Part shown: positions 11,746 through 23,610 of the stretch, in pieces
How the letters are laid out: every line of letters starts with the position of its first letter
How positions within the stretch are numbered: the first letter of the stretch is position 1
Source of the DNA: Zerene cesonia
Lineage: Eukaryota > Arthropoda > Insecta > Lepidoptera > Pieridae
Assembly: GCF_012273895.1 (NCBI RefSeq)
Contig: NC_052103.1
Span: 3,348,001-3,412,000 of the forward strand
DNA: 64,000 nucleotides
Direction: 5' to 3'
The notes under the pieces: model-generated
What the model was told of the DNA's origin: nothing
What the model saw: only the letters and a program-made list of their open reading frames with translations
Database searches by the model: none
Made by a program: the position numbers and the translations under genes

Positions 11746-14566
11746 GCCAGCTTAAGTATAAAAAAATAACTAGTATATTTTACAAAAATATTTTCAAATT
11801 TCTTTTTACAATAACTAAAAAGGAAGGAAATTTTTAATAATTAAATATGTAAAGCAGATAAAATCGTCATGCACTGCGAATGTTGAAAATTAGTTCGAAG
11901 GGAAATTTGAAAATTCTATGGATTGCTTGTTTCAAAAGGATCGCGTGTAAAGCCTACACAAAGCTAAGTATTTCATGCAGAATTTCATTGTGCATGTCTG
12001 AATTGTTTTGTGTTTGTGATGAATTAAGGTTTAAATTCCTTTGAACATATTGGGCACATAACAAAAACAGTCAGTTATTATTAGCAAAGCGATTTCTTCT
12101 CTGGATCGTTTTCAAAATACGACCTAAATTTAGAGCGAAACTAATCCAAAGCTAATGTATTACTTAAAATTAAATAAAATTAATGTATTTCTACATTAAG
12201 TTTTAAATGCATATGTATTTTAAAACCGTTAAAGAAATATATATTTCCTATTAAATATTGAATACGAGAAACTTCACTGATTTATCATTTTTATCAATAT
12301 ATTTGAATAAAAATGTACCGACAAAACTACACAACAAAAACAACAATACAAACTAACTTTTTGCATTCGTTTCCATCAGATGAACTCAGCGATATAAATC
12401 AAATAAATTAAAAATATTGCAGCGAATTGCTTACTAAAATAAATAGTTAGTACCGAACGCAGGTGTACATCAAAACAATAAATGGGTTTATTTTAATGGA
12501 TAAATGAAAGTAACAATTTTAACCTTCATCCATTATAAACGAACGAACATGTCAACCCGTACCTTATTGAAATTTTAATTACTAATCATTGTGTTATCTA
12601 TTTATCGGAGACTTTGCTTAATTTATAAATAGCAGTAGATAGGGCAGACCTTTTCCCTGATTTTATAATCACTACAAGTTTACGTAATTATAAATTAGTG
12701 TATTCTACGTCTTTGCATTAGAAACTAATATGAAATGTATTGCCACCAACTTTTCTTTGGCAACCAGTGGAACTAAAGATGTTGGATTACCCCTACACAA
12801 GTGTTGTTTGTTTTAGTTGCTGTATTTCTGAATTTCAATAGTTAAATATGCCAATGCATGAAAATGTGATGCCTGGTATATAAAACTAAAGCGACGGTGA
12901 CGACATTCTTCATTTCAGAGATAAGTTGGTGGTACTGGGGCATTTACTCAAACGATTCAATGTAAAAATTTGTTGGTATATTAAAAACAAAATAACGTGT
13001 TAGCTAAATTATTTGGAACATAAGCGATTCAAAATATTAGTTTAACGGTTTAATAGTTTATGAAAAACGATTCAATTATTTTAAACATTTATTAATGTAC
13101 AATTAAAAGTAATGTAGGTAAAAATTAAAGTAGGTATAAAAGGTGTAGTCTATTGTTTATACTTATATCATGGACGAAATATCTTTATAAACTATGTCCA
13201 TATATTACACTTATAACAGTATGCGGATTTTTTTATAATATGTTATTTCAGGCAACCTGTATACTAACATTTAACTAACTTTATAATTTATGTGTGAAAT
13301 GCCGATTAAACTTTTTACACATTATATTTCAATAGATTTTCATGTTTTCAATAATAATAAAAACGGTAAAGGTTCGTGTTATTGTTACATAAACTAGTCT
13401 GTGTAGCTATTCTTCACAGTTTAACGCGTCTTTACATAATGAAGTTCATTGTTATAATAACGCTTATTATAACTGTGGACTAGGCAATACAAAAAAGGCT
13501 ATAAAATGTTAACTGTACGTTTAATCTGACCCAACAGAGTATCATAATTATCCTCCCAGACCAACATAAAATGAGCCCGTTCTCCGAGGCGGGCAATAAA
13601 CTCTTTTTATAGCTTATACGATGTCACTTCTACTTTTCCATTAGCACTTGCAAAGTAAGTGGGGATAACGATGTCCTTAGCGTGATAATTAAGTGTTTGC
13701 AGAGATATTGAATTTGATGTTGTTAACCAATGTTGTAAAAATAAGCCATATGTAAAAATAAATAAGTCAAAATGTACAATCCGAGTAAGCTGTTGTAAGA
13801 TTTGGGTTGCATTTGAATGAGATAAAGGTTACATTAGAGAAAGTATAGAAGACAAGCTTATCGCCACGGCTTCACCCACGGGACAATCCTTTGGACACGT
13901 CGGCTTGGAAATGATATGTTTTACTGCAAAGAAGCCTATGTCACCGTTTAGCCTATTATCTCTAGACGCAAAAATCATAGCATGAAATTGCTCTGTTGTG
14001 ACGTTTAATAAAGTCAAGCAAAGAAACACACTTTCGTATCTAAAATATTAAATAGAGTGGGGGAACTTATATGGGGGGTAAAGGAATCAGAAAATATTAG
14101 AAAAAGGCTTCGGGCGATGCATTACTGGCAATGCAGTTTGGTCTGGCAGGCCACAGACGGCTAATTACCTACTTGTCCTTAAAGATAATCAGTCAGTGAA
14201 GAGATCTAAGAGACACGGGAGTTCAGTTCTATATGTAGCAGTTATTTGAATTATAAACAAACAACTAAAATTATGATATTCCTTCATCCTATTAGTCACA
14301 TAACACGTCATTATTTCCCAACTATATAAAATATCCCCACTATACTGACAGTCATGAAAAATGCCAGCGTCGTTAAAATAATATTAGCGAAACGCGTAAA
14401 GGGCGTAATGTGCCGAAATGTCCTGATGATAAGGCCGGCGATATCAGACCCAGGTCGAATAGATTGATGGCCAGATAGTATCTGGATCAATCTAGATGAA
14501 ATGACTTGAAACGTGATCGTCATCGTGATAATTGCTATGGGAAATATTTATCTCTTATTGGTGACA

Positions 14567-14852
14567 AATCCTACTAATATTATTGACACAAAAGTTTGTT
14601 AATATGGATGGATGGATGTATGGTATGTTTTTTTGTATGTATGTTTGTTACTCATTCACGCAAAAACAAATTATCATATACAGGTATGAAATTTGAAATA
14701 TAAGAGAACATATATATAACAGATATTGAAATTTTGTACAGATATAGATTATAGATATATTATTATTAGATAGATATGTCTGGGCACACATAGGCTAAGT
14801 AGCCTATGTCTACCCGTGTACCACGCGAGTGACGCAGCAGGTTACAGCTAGT
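14567..14852 (+). repeat. Diverged family-A-like repeat
   Basis: AATCCTACTAATATTATTGA, CTCATTCACGCAAAAAC and GTTACAGCTAGT mark its start, middle and end. The centre is expanded by ATGGATGGATGTATGG-type simple sequence. Confidence 0.55.
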
Positions 14853-15793
14853 ATTTACCGTTAATTGATCATTACATATCGAATACTACTAATGCAGGAT
14901 ACTGTGCTGTTTACTAATAACGAATTAACGAAATATGAGTCGAAGTTCTAAATATGTATGTATGTATAATGATAATTTATAATGATGTAATTATTATGAT
15001 GTGACAAATCTGTAATCCATATAATTTAACTGACTTCAGCGGTCGTCATTCAATTTATAAGGCTTTTAAAAAGCATATGGGATAATTTTTAGTAAAATAT
15101 ACAGATTAAATCCATACAATTTATGAAGATGTACAGTAGACTTGAAGAGGGAAGGAAAGATACCTTATTCGATACAGTGCGCACGCCTAATTTCTAAAAG
15201 GCCAGCGATTTTTCTCACTATAATAAAGCAAGGAAAGGACCAATACGTGTCTGAATCATTTCCATGTACAATGGAAACGACATTTGTGAAGCCAGCGGTG
15301 CGGAGGGATGCAGAATGGCTTTAGGAAATAGGGTAAAGCTGTTGTGCTTATTTGTCGATGTATACCACAGTATGTAGACTGTCGTCTGTCGAGACGATGG
15401 AACGTGTTAAATCTTGTATTACATGTACTTAGAGTCGTAATTTGATTGCACGTATACTCGCAGAATAATCTGTAAGATATATACAAATATATATACCCAG
15501 CGCAAGGGTTTAACACTTTTCCAAAAGACCGATTATTGGTTGTTTGTATACTGAACAAAAACTTGAAAGATAAATGCATGTTAAGTGTGTACTACTATTA
15601 TTAACACTATGGTTTGTATAGGTTGTTGTAGGGTTGTAAATGTACTATTTTTGCTCACAAAACGTTTTCAGAACTTTTGTATGAACCGAATTCCTACATG
15701 CAAACACACACACATACACACATCATCACTCATAAAGATAAAAATAATATACTAAAGACATGAAATTAATTAAAAATGGATAAATGAATCCGA

Positions 15794-16793
15794 NNNNNNN
15801 NNNNNNNNNNNNNNNNNNNNNNNNNNNNNNNNNNNNNNNNNNNNNNNNNNNNNNNNNNNNNNNNNNNNNNNNNNNNNNNNNNNNNNNNNNNNNNNNNNNN
15901 NNNNNNNNNNNNNNNNNNNNNNNNNNNNNNNNNNNNNNNNNNNNNNNNNNNNNNNNNNNNNNNNNNNNNNNNNNNNNNNNNNNNNNNNNNNNNNNNNNNN
16001 NNNNNNNNNNNNNNNNNNNNNNNNNNNNNNNNNNNNNNNNNNNNNNNNNNNNNNNNNNNNNNNNNNNNNNNNNNNNNNNNNNNNNNNNNNNNNNNNNNNN
16101 NNNNNNNNNNNNNNNNNNNNNNNNNNNNNNNNNNNNNNNNNNNNNNNNNNNNNNNNNNNNNNNNNNNNNNNNNNNNNNNNNNNNNNNNNNNNNNNNNNNN
16201 NNNNNNNNNNNNNNNNNNNNNNNNNNNNNNNNNNNNNNNNNNNNNNNNNNNNNNNNNNNNNNNNNNNNNNNNNNNNNNNNNNNNNNNNNNNNNNNNNNNN
16301 NNNNNNNNNNNNNNNNNNNNNNNNNNNNNNNNNNNNNNNNNNNNNNNNNNNNNNNNNNNNNNNNNNNNNNNNNNNNNNNNNNNNNNNNNNNNNNNNNNNN
16401 NNNNNNNNNNNNNNNNNNNNNNNNNNNNNNNNNNNNNNNNNNNNNNNNNNNNNNNNNNNNNNNNNNNNNNNNNNNNNNNNNNNNNNNNNNNNNNNNNNNN
16501 NNNNNNNNNNNNNNNNNNNNNNNNNNNNNNNNNNNNNNNNNNNNNNNNNNNNNNNNNNNNNNNNNNNNNNNNNNNNNNNNNNNNNNNNNNNNNNNNNNNN
16601 NNNNNNNNNNNNNNNNNNNNNNNNNNNNNNNNNNNNNNNNNNNNNNNNNNNNNNNNNNNNNNNNNNNNNNNNNNNNNNNNNNNNNNNNNNNNNNNNNNNN
16701 NNNNNNNNNNNNNNNNNNNNNNNNNNNNNNNNNNNNNNNNNNNNNNNNNNNNNNNNNNNNNNNNNNNNNNNNNNNNNNNNNNNNNNNNNNNNN
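15794..16793. other. Assembly gap, 1000 N
   Basis: Exactly 1000 N, again a placeholder length. The right edge lies inside a repeat-A copy that continues to 16871; the left edge shows no recognised repeat. The five reading frames that appear to span it are artefacts. Confidence 0.99.
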
Positions 16794-16871
16794 AACATAT
16801 AGGCAACTTTTTATCCCGATATTCCTACGGGACACGGACTGACGCGGATGAAACCGCGGGGCGCAGCTAGT
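16794..16871 (+). repeat. Repeat family A, truncated by the gap
   Basis: AACATATAGGCAACTTTTTA, then TATTCCTACGGGACACGG and GGGGCGCAGCTAGT; the first half lies in the N run. Confidence 0.75.
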
Positions 16872-16994
16872 CACGCATAAAACAATGTCGTTAAATCACA
16901 AACAAATAACGTATTTAATAGCCCACTTAAAGGAACCCTCAATAAAACAACACATAAGGTGGGGTATTCGTTAAAATTTCGATTTCTGTTTCAG

Positions 16995-17034
16995 GAACAA
17001 ATGAAACGAAGCACTTCAACATAATAAACAAAAG
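16995..17034 (+). other. Candidate 40-bp micro-exon (coding or 5' UTR) of an unidentified gene
   Basis: A pyrimidine tract ending TTTCTGTTTCAG precedes this 40-bp segment, and a near-consensus donor GTGAGT follows at 17035. Only the frame starting at its third base is open (12 codons, TNETKHFNIINK); the other two contain stops. It could be a small coding exon with 2-nt overhangs on each side, or a non-coding exon of a transcript continuing on the + strand, possibly towards the K2P gene 35 kb away. No second exon could be tied to it, so it remains a splice-signal prediction. Confidence 0.3.
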
Positions 17035-17549
17035 GTGAGTATTCATTTGTAATTAATTACTCTAATTCTTCATATAACAACATTTTAATTCGTTTTCATT
17101 TTATTTTCTATTTCTGTTGATTCAATCTTATTTGTGAAAACGGTATGGAGAATTTATTTATGATTAATTCTTGTTTATATATGTTAAACCCACTTTCATA
17201 GAAACGTATTTAACTTCATTCACGTTTAAATTTATCATTGGCGTTTTACACAAGTACATACGAATATACCAATATAAATAGTCAAAGATTTCTCTCGCAC
17301 CTTTATAATAAAATCTATTCCATACGCCGCTAGCTCCCCAGCAAACGTCATTACACTCACTATCTATAATTTATTTGACCCAGATAAGCTCTGTATGATG
17401 TTCCGCAGAACTTTTATAGCGCAAAATATAGGAAATGTGATACAAAGTGACTTGTACCGAAGTGAAAAGTACAACCAGTGGAAACGGTCGGCAATATTTA
17501 ATTAACTTTTGTTAGGAAATAATATTTTTTTAAATATTCGATGATTAGT

Positions 17550-17700
17550 ATTTTCTTGTGTTTGATTTTGCACGAGTATTATACATTTAGTGTGCGCGTC
17601 TCCAGGTAGCCCCACTTGCTGTAAAGTGTTCGAAACGTCGGGTTAATGATATAATGAATAAATCGCGTTTAAAATCAGTTAAAAAGATTTTAATTTCTAT
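17550..17700 (-). mobile_element. Fold-back retroposon-like family F, flanked by 16-bp direct repeats
   Basis: Reverse orientation: it starts near TTTTCTTGTGTTTGATTTTG (reverse of the family 3' end) and ends TTTTAATTTCT (reverse of the 5' end AGAAATTA). ATATTCGATGATTAGT occurs immediately on both sides (17534-17549 and 17701-17716). One arm of the internal palindrome is largely deleted; GTTCGAAACG remains. Confidence 0.6.
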
Positions 17701-19719
17701 ATATTCGATGATTAGTTTCGTTCGCCATTTAAATATAATTTACTTGATGGTATGTAAGCCTTATTATATAACCTCTTCTGTCTCACTTTTCGTATGTTTA
17801 ACGATAACTAGGTTTGAAACCAAAACCTACAATAATATCATCAAAGAATATTTATTACATGCCTAAATAACGGGACTTATAATTCTTAATAAATACAAAT
17901 ACCATGCTAAATATCGATTTAATTTTACTGGATTTTATCCAATATTTCTTTATAACATGAATTTACTTTTAAACATTGAATTTTTATGCCAAATAATCAC
18001 GTGGACCTTGAGGTATCACAGCCCATGCAGATTCAGTTCTCCATTTACATGCGTCGCCATATCTTGTATGCGGGAGCGTCAGTTGGCCGAATTTCGGACT
18101 TGAAAATTTGGCCCGCTCTTCCATTGTTCTTTCTTTTTTAATGTTCTTTCCGTGAAATGCCATATTGGCATGACAATTCGTCCTGCTCTATTGCAATCGC
18201 ATAGCTAGAAATAGACTATTGTGTCCTATTTATAGGTTGCATAGAGGTGTGATTTAAACAAAACTTCCAAAATAAATTATTACTACCGTTTTTAGCCATT
18301 AGATTTATTTGTCGGAAGTTCGGAAACTTTTTATGACTTATATTGAAGTTATTTTTGGTGATTTATTTGCCTCTGTGAAGTTTGTTTTTTTGTTTTATTC
18401 TTTAAATTTCTTTTGGTAAGTCATAATTTCATGATCTGCTTCTTGCGGAAAATTTACATGCGGCGCAATCAGTTTTAAAAGAACTGTTACTGAGTTCAAA
18501 CAAGCAAGTGCTAGTTTCTCGAACTTTCTTTGCAGATGAGATGGAGTTCTGAATCAAATGTACGAGGAAACTTCGAATCTGTGTGTATTGAAATACTACC
18601 CAATAGAATATTTTTGGATAACTTAACTAATAAAGAATAAATTAAACTGTCGCTAAACCGTCACAATTAGACCAAATTAAAATGTGACCTCACGGTACGG
18701 GATTTATGTGTTAACAAATGATTTACTTTTCTTTTCTGTATTACAGGATAATGTATACCATAATATGGAATATTTTCTACTACGTAATATAATGTAGCAT
18801 TATGTAACAATACATAATGTAACGGTGATAAATCAATGAAATATATGTGTTGAATAAAGGATATTAATTGGTGGAAAACTTGGTTGGCAGGTTGCCAACC
18901 AGGGAGTGGGATGTATGGGAAGTACAACTTTAGTTTTAAAATTTTGTGACAATTGAAGTTTTGAATATCTCTGTCTGATTTGAGATTTGAACATGTATCG
19001 AATGCGTATCATATATGCGAATAACATAAATATGACGAATATCGCTTGGAATATACAAAATTTAATTAAGTTACTGATAAACTGAGATATATTATATGAT
19101 ATATCATTGTATGTGATGGTAGGACGAATTCAGGTTACTTATTATATCCTGGAGTAAATAAATTGTCTTTTCTGTAATATCTGTTTATATTGTTGTAACG
19201 TCACAACATACAAACAAATAAGATTTATATCTAGTACTTTTATATTTTAAAAAACATTTTTCTGTGTATGCATACATCTATTACATTTATATAAACTATT
19301 ATTACATTACAAATCGAAAATCTTTGATAACAAACACCGTGACGGTGCAAATTGAAGCGAGTTTAATACTACGATATTTGAATATTCGATGCGAAATGAC
19401 ATTGTATGACGATTTATGCAATTCAATCAATTATTAAACGTTGATACAAAACATCAGAGCGATTCTATTATACTTCGTGTTAGATTGGGTCCTAGTCAAA
19501 TTTTGTGGTATCTATAAATACATAATAAGTTCGCCTCGTTCACGCTAAGCTTCGAGTGGCAATTTACGATTCGCTTGTTGAATTTCGATTTTGGACCGTG
19601 AATTCATAGTTGCCTCCAATTGTATACGGTGATTATATTGATCGGAATAAGTGAGGTGTGCGGTGAATCATTTTGTTTTATACTTTATCGGCCTTACAAA
19701 GAATATCATCTTTATATAT

Positions 19720-19880
19720 CTAGCCCACTGCCTCGGCTCCGCCCGGGTAGTCATTTATCTGATTGAAATAATATTAACTATCCTACCTTTTAAATTGGAT
19801 CAAACTGCACATGATATGCACATTTGATTAAAATCGGTTGAGCAGTTTAGGAGTTCATTGCGGATATAACTATTTTAAGA
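19720..19880 (-). repeat. RTE-like repeat
   Basis: On the + strand: CTAGCCCACTGCCTCGGCTC CGCCCGGG, then TTGATTAAAATCGGTTGAGC AGTTTAGGAG, the reverse of the usual layout. Confidence 0.6.
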
Positions 19881-20700
19881 AGCTTATAATAGTTATACTC
19901 CATACAGATTACAAGTACCCCACAAAAACATTTTTTCGATATTTTATTTTATCACTTTCTCGGTACAATATTTTCTTTTTACAACTACAAATGATGACAA
20001 CATGATATTGTAAATAGGCACTAAGAGTCTTCAATATTGTTTTTATACTTATACATGATTACTTCATACGTCTTCTAAAATAATATACATTGTACCTGTA
20101 GGTACTCGAATCTTATATTTTCCTATTTGAGTGTAAGATGATAAAGTTGATTTATTATGATAAATCTCGTGGATGATAAATCGTTGTTTCGTCACATCCA
20201 AAACACCTTAGTATTTTGAGTTTAATACAAACAATACTTTAATGGTAGATGTTATCTCTACAAATGAGTATCACACACTCATACATACACACACAGTAAA
20301 ACTTAAACATTTAATCAATATCTAAATAATCTAACACATAAAAACAAATCGAATAAAAATATAGTATGCGCAGATACTATTTTATTCACAGTCTAATTGA
20401 ATAAAATTTGTTATATGCGGTTTTACGCCATGCATAAAACATCATATTCAGATGAATTGATTCAATATAAAGTATGATATTTTATTCCATAGAAGTCGGG
20501 TTATAGGTCGTAATCTGGGATTATTTATCAGGGTATAAATATATTAATATAGAATACTCTTTTATGTGAGTGCGTATGTGTTTGATAGACGGAATGGTAC
20601 TGTCAGTGTCTACGTTTGAATTATCCCACTTGGTGAAGCGTATTTAGATTGAAACTGATTTAAGAAAGCGTTATAGGAATAAATAACTTCAAGTGTCTAC

Positions 20701-20871
20701 TCATCTTATATATAAAATTCTCTTGTCACAACTTTACTTACTAAACTCCTCCGAAACTGGACCGATTCTTATAAAATTTTGTGTGCATATTGGGTATGTT
20801 GCCCAGCATCTATTTTTCAAACCCCTAAATTATAAGAGAAAGGCAGAACAACGTTTGCCGGGTCAGCTAGT
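20701..20871 (+). repeat. RTE-like repeat, third family
   Basis: TATATAAAATTCTCTTGTCA, CTCCTCCGAAACTGGACCG, TTTTGTGTGCATATTGGGTA and the end AACGTTTGCCGGGTCAGCTA GT. The open frame of about 104 codons here is repeat-derived. Confidence 0.65.
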
Positions 20872-21246
20872 TTTAATATATAATACGTTTGGACGATTAA
20901 GATTATTCTCCCAGTTTTGGAATCATTACCTAATTATAAGTCTGATCTACCTTAATACTATTGCATTGTTATCAATGAGTTGTTACGAAATAAGCAGGGA
21001 ATTTTGACTTGAGGCGAATATTTATAATGGTATTATATTTGGTTCGCTTTTAAGAAATATATTCTCAGTTTGCGGCAAAAAGTATATCGGGGATGATATT
21101 TTTTTTCGGCCTTCCCATAGTGTTGGATATCGTTGGATAGCTCTGTCTAACATTAGGTGCGTGGAAAGGCCGATTATAAATTTAGTAAATCGTTCGTGAC
21201 TCATTAATCTGTAAAGATTGTAATTTTTCCTTAGAGTCAAGTGTGT

Positions 21247-21358
21247 GTTGACGTTTCATCCCGAAAATCCCACAAGAATGGGAACTATGCGGGGAAACCT
21301 CGGTATGGTCTTTATTTTCTTTTTACTATATCCGCGAAGCCGCGGGCGAAAATCTAGT
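21247..21358 (+). repeat. RTE-like 3' fragment (family B type)
   Basis: GACGTTTCATCCCGAAAATC and CCGCGAAGCCGCGGGCGAAA, ending ATCTAGT. Confidence 0.55.
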
Positions 21359-22290
21359 AATAGCTTTGTATTGTTATAAAATATTGCTTTTTTGAAACCG
21401 CGCAATTATTTCCTATCTATAAAATATGATCTCTAAAATTAAAGAAATATCGCTAACACTAAATATTTGTAACAATTGTAACGAAAAATGTTTTTACAAA
21501 ATGAATGCGTTCAAAGCATAGATTGTTAGAAAAATAGATTGAACGCATTTTTCAACTTGTATGGCCACACTGAACCATTACGTATCGTCAATCTAGATTG
21601 TATTTCCCGCGACTGTTTTTAAATAACACTATGTAAAAATAAAGGAATCGAAATTGTTGATGGTTTGAGTAACGATCAAACAAAATTGAAAACGTTACAA
21701 TTGAATTCTAGTCTCTTTGTTTTGAAGATTGGAAGCTATTTTGTTTCTAAATACCTACGTTTGTTTTGTGAGACAATATTAGTGTACCTGATACTCAGAC
21801 TGAATTACTTTCCACAGTATTGCATGTTTGTATAAATCTAATATAACGGATGATATTAGTCTAACTGTGTATGTACTGGAAGGATTTGTACATTGAAATC
21901 AATAAGAAATTATATGAAATAACATATTGAACCCGTGGCATTGGTTATAGCTTGAGAAGTAATCTACTATTTTTTGATCGTGTTTCATGTCAGTAATTAA
22001 GGAAAACGCGCAAAATCTTTAAGTAAATGAAAACTTAATCACTTATTTTAATTTTAATGAAAAAATTATCCTGAGTTATTTTAATTGACCTTCCAACTTT
22101 GACGAAAAAAGTCTTATCCACAAAGACGGTAACCGACATTTATGGGTAAGGAGGTATAACTCCTGATTCTAAAAATGGGACCAACATATAAAAATATCCT
22201 ATCAAACACATTCAATACGTTGTTGAAAACCCGCGGAGCTATTGAATAACAAAACCAACAAAAAACAACCCCTTTGCTAGCGTGATAAAC

Positions 22291-22625
22291 ATCATCATCA
22301 TCATTATCATCATTATCATCAGCCTATATATGTTCCCACTGCTGGGACACAGGCCTCCTATGAGGGTTCAGGCCATAATTCACCACGCTGGCCAAGTGCG
22401 AGTTGGCAGATGTCACATGTCGTCGAACTTTTTGATTCTTGGACATGCCGGTTTCCTCACGATGTTTTCCTTTATCGTTTTACATATTTTTATCAGTAGT
22501 GATGTTATCCACATGCGCAGATAAATTGAAAAATCGATTTATTTCCTGCACGCTCGCCCGGTCTCGAACCCCGACTTATCGATTTTGAAGTCCGAGGTTC
22601 TCACCACTCAGCCACCACTGCTTTT
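22291..22625 (-). mobile_element. tRNA-derived SINE (family H) with GAT-repeat tail, full length
   Basis: Read on the minus strand, the element opens with a tRNA-like head containing TGGCTGAGTGGTGAG (A-box-like) and GGGGTTCGAGACC (B-box-like). The body includes GGACTTCAAAATCGATAAG, CATGTGACATCTGCC and CCCAGCAGTGGGAACATATA, and it ends in a GAT trinucleotide run (ATC on the + strand at 22291-22318). It is the reference copy for partial ones at 2634, 26180 and 44706. Confidence 0.75.
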
Positions 22626-22949
22626 ATAAAAACGGTGTTACTAAATTATTTCAATATGGTAGTATTACATAATTCCCACATGAATCAAGTAATTATACTA
22701 TAACAATATTACAGTGTCTACACATTTCAAACAGCTAGACCGATGAAGGGCTAATTAGTGTGACCGTAATTGCTGACAAGTAATTAGTGCGTCCACAAAT
22801 GCTAACACTAATGTTTAATTACAATAAAACTGTATACTTAGTATCAGTTTGACAGCTATTTAATTATTTATTGTCGCCATTTGAAGATGATTTCCCTATA
22901 AAAACGAGAATACGAAATTCATTACTGCCATTTTAATTAATTACTATCT

Positions 22950-23165
22950 AGAAATTATAAACTTTTTAACGGAATTTAAACGCGATTTATTCTTTATATT
23001 AGTAATCCGACGTTTCGAACACTTTACAGCGAGCGTGGGCACGGGGAGGGGAGTCTCCCCGTGACCACGCGATATAATGAATAAATCGCGTTTAAAATCC
23101 TTTAAAAAGTTTTTTATTTCTAAATGTATAATACTCGCGTAAAATCAAACACAAGAAAATACTAT
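22950..23165 (+). mobile_element. Fold-back retroposon-like family F, flanked by 11-bp direct repeats
   Basis: Starts AGAAATTATAAACTTTTTAA and ends CAAACACAAGAAAATACTAT. Inverted arms AAACGCGATTTATT and AATAAATCGCGTTT face each other around a GC-rich centre with ACGGGGAGGGGAGTCTCCCC. AATTACTATCT flanks it (22939-22949, 23166-23176). Confidence 0.65.
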
Positions 23166-23439
23166 AATTACTATCTTCTGACGCTGTGTATGATAGGTTG
23201 TATTCAGTACATGAGTTGTTTTTTATTTATTTATAACTCTTAAATACAACTTTGAATAAAGTTACCACAGATGACTTTTTATTGGTAAAAGAATTTCTAA
23301 AATAGCTTCAGTGCTTCCAGAGATAACCTCCTACAATGTCACAAACTCAACCTCTTTATAAATATGGAAGTAGGCATTTATACTTTTAAATATTTGTGAC
23401 CACTCTCCAAGCAAAGGCTTCCTATTTGGAGTTTTTTTG

Positions 23440-23610
23440 ACATTTTTACCGACTAAAAAAAAGAAGGAGGTCCTTTTTTCGACTGTATTTTTGTGTTTGT
23501 TACGTCATAAATTTTTAGTGGGTGAATCAATTTTGATTATTCTTTTTTATTTGAATGGTGGTGCCTCACCCGTGGTTCCATTACAATTTAGTCTTGTTCT
23601 GTTCATATGA
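23440..23610. repeat. Probable interspersed repeat
   Basis: CCGACTAAAAAAAAGAAGGAGG TCC, TTCGACTGTATTTTTGTG and GGTGGTGCCTCACCCGTGG resemble a widespread insect repeat. Single copy in the window, so the assignment rests on recall. Confidence 0.35.

Larger units (their letters stand above)
9836..15793. other. Intergenic, one CpG-rich patch, no gene seen
   Basis: Contains the CpG-rich patch near 10.8 kb, the hairpin at 11440, a G fragment at 11616 and a repeat at 14567. The rest is A+T-rich. Somewhat GC-richer patches at 13855-13990 and 14360-14480 carry short minus-strand frames of 66 and 70 codons with no recognisable similarity. Confidence 0.6.
17035..22290. other. Intergenic or intronic, no gene seen
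   Basis: Begins with the donor of the candidate micro-exon. It holds the F copy at 17550, RTE-like pieces at 19720, 20701 and 21247, and otherwise unique A+T-rich DNA. The 86-codon minus frame at 18667-18927 has no protein features. Confidence 0.6.

Noticed and set aside
12917..12961. Possible exon after CTTCATTTCAG
   Set aside because: The acceptor is fair but the only nearby donor (ATGTAAAA) is weak, and no conserved protein pattern appears.
14311..14523. 70-codon minus frame in a GC-richer patch
   Set aside because: Hydrophobic stretches give a membrane-like look, but there is no recognisable family, no splice support and no second exon.
15726..16874. Long frames across the N gap (also at 8703-9753)
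   Set aside because: They consist almost entirely of unknown residues created by the 1000-N gaps.
20693..21007. 104-codon + strand frame
   Set aside because: The first half is an RTE-like repeat and the remainder has no protein features.
22545..22622. Minus-strand tRNA gene with TGGCTGAGTGGTGAG and GGGGTTCGAGACC
   Set aside because: It is the head of a full-length SINE whose body and GAT tail are repeated elsewhere in the window.
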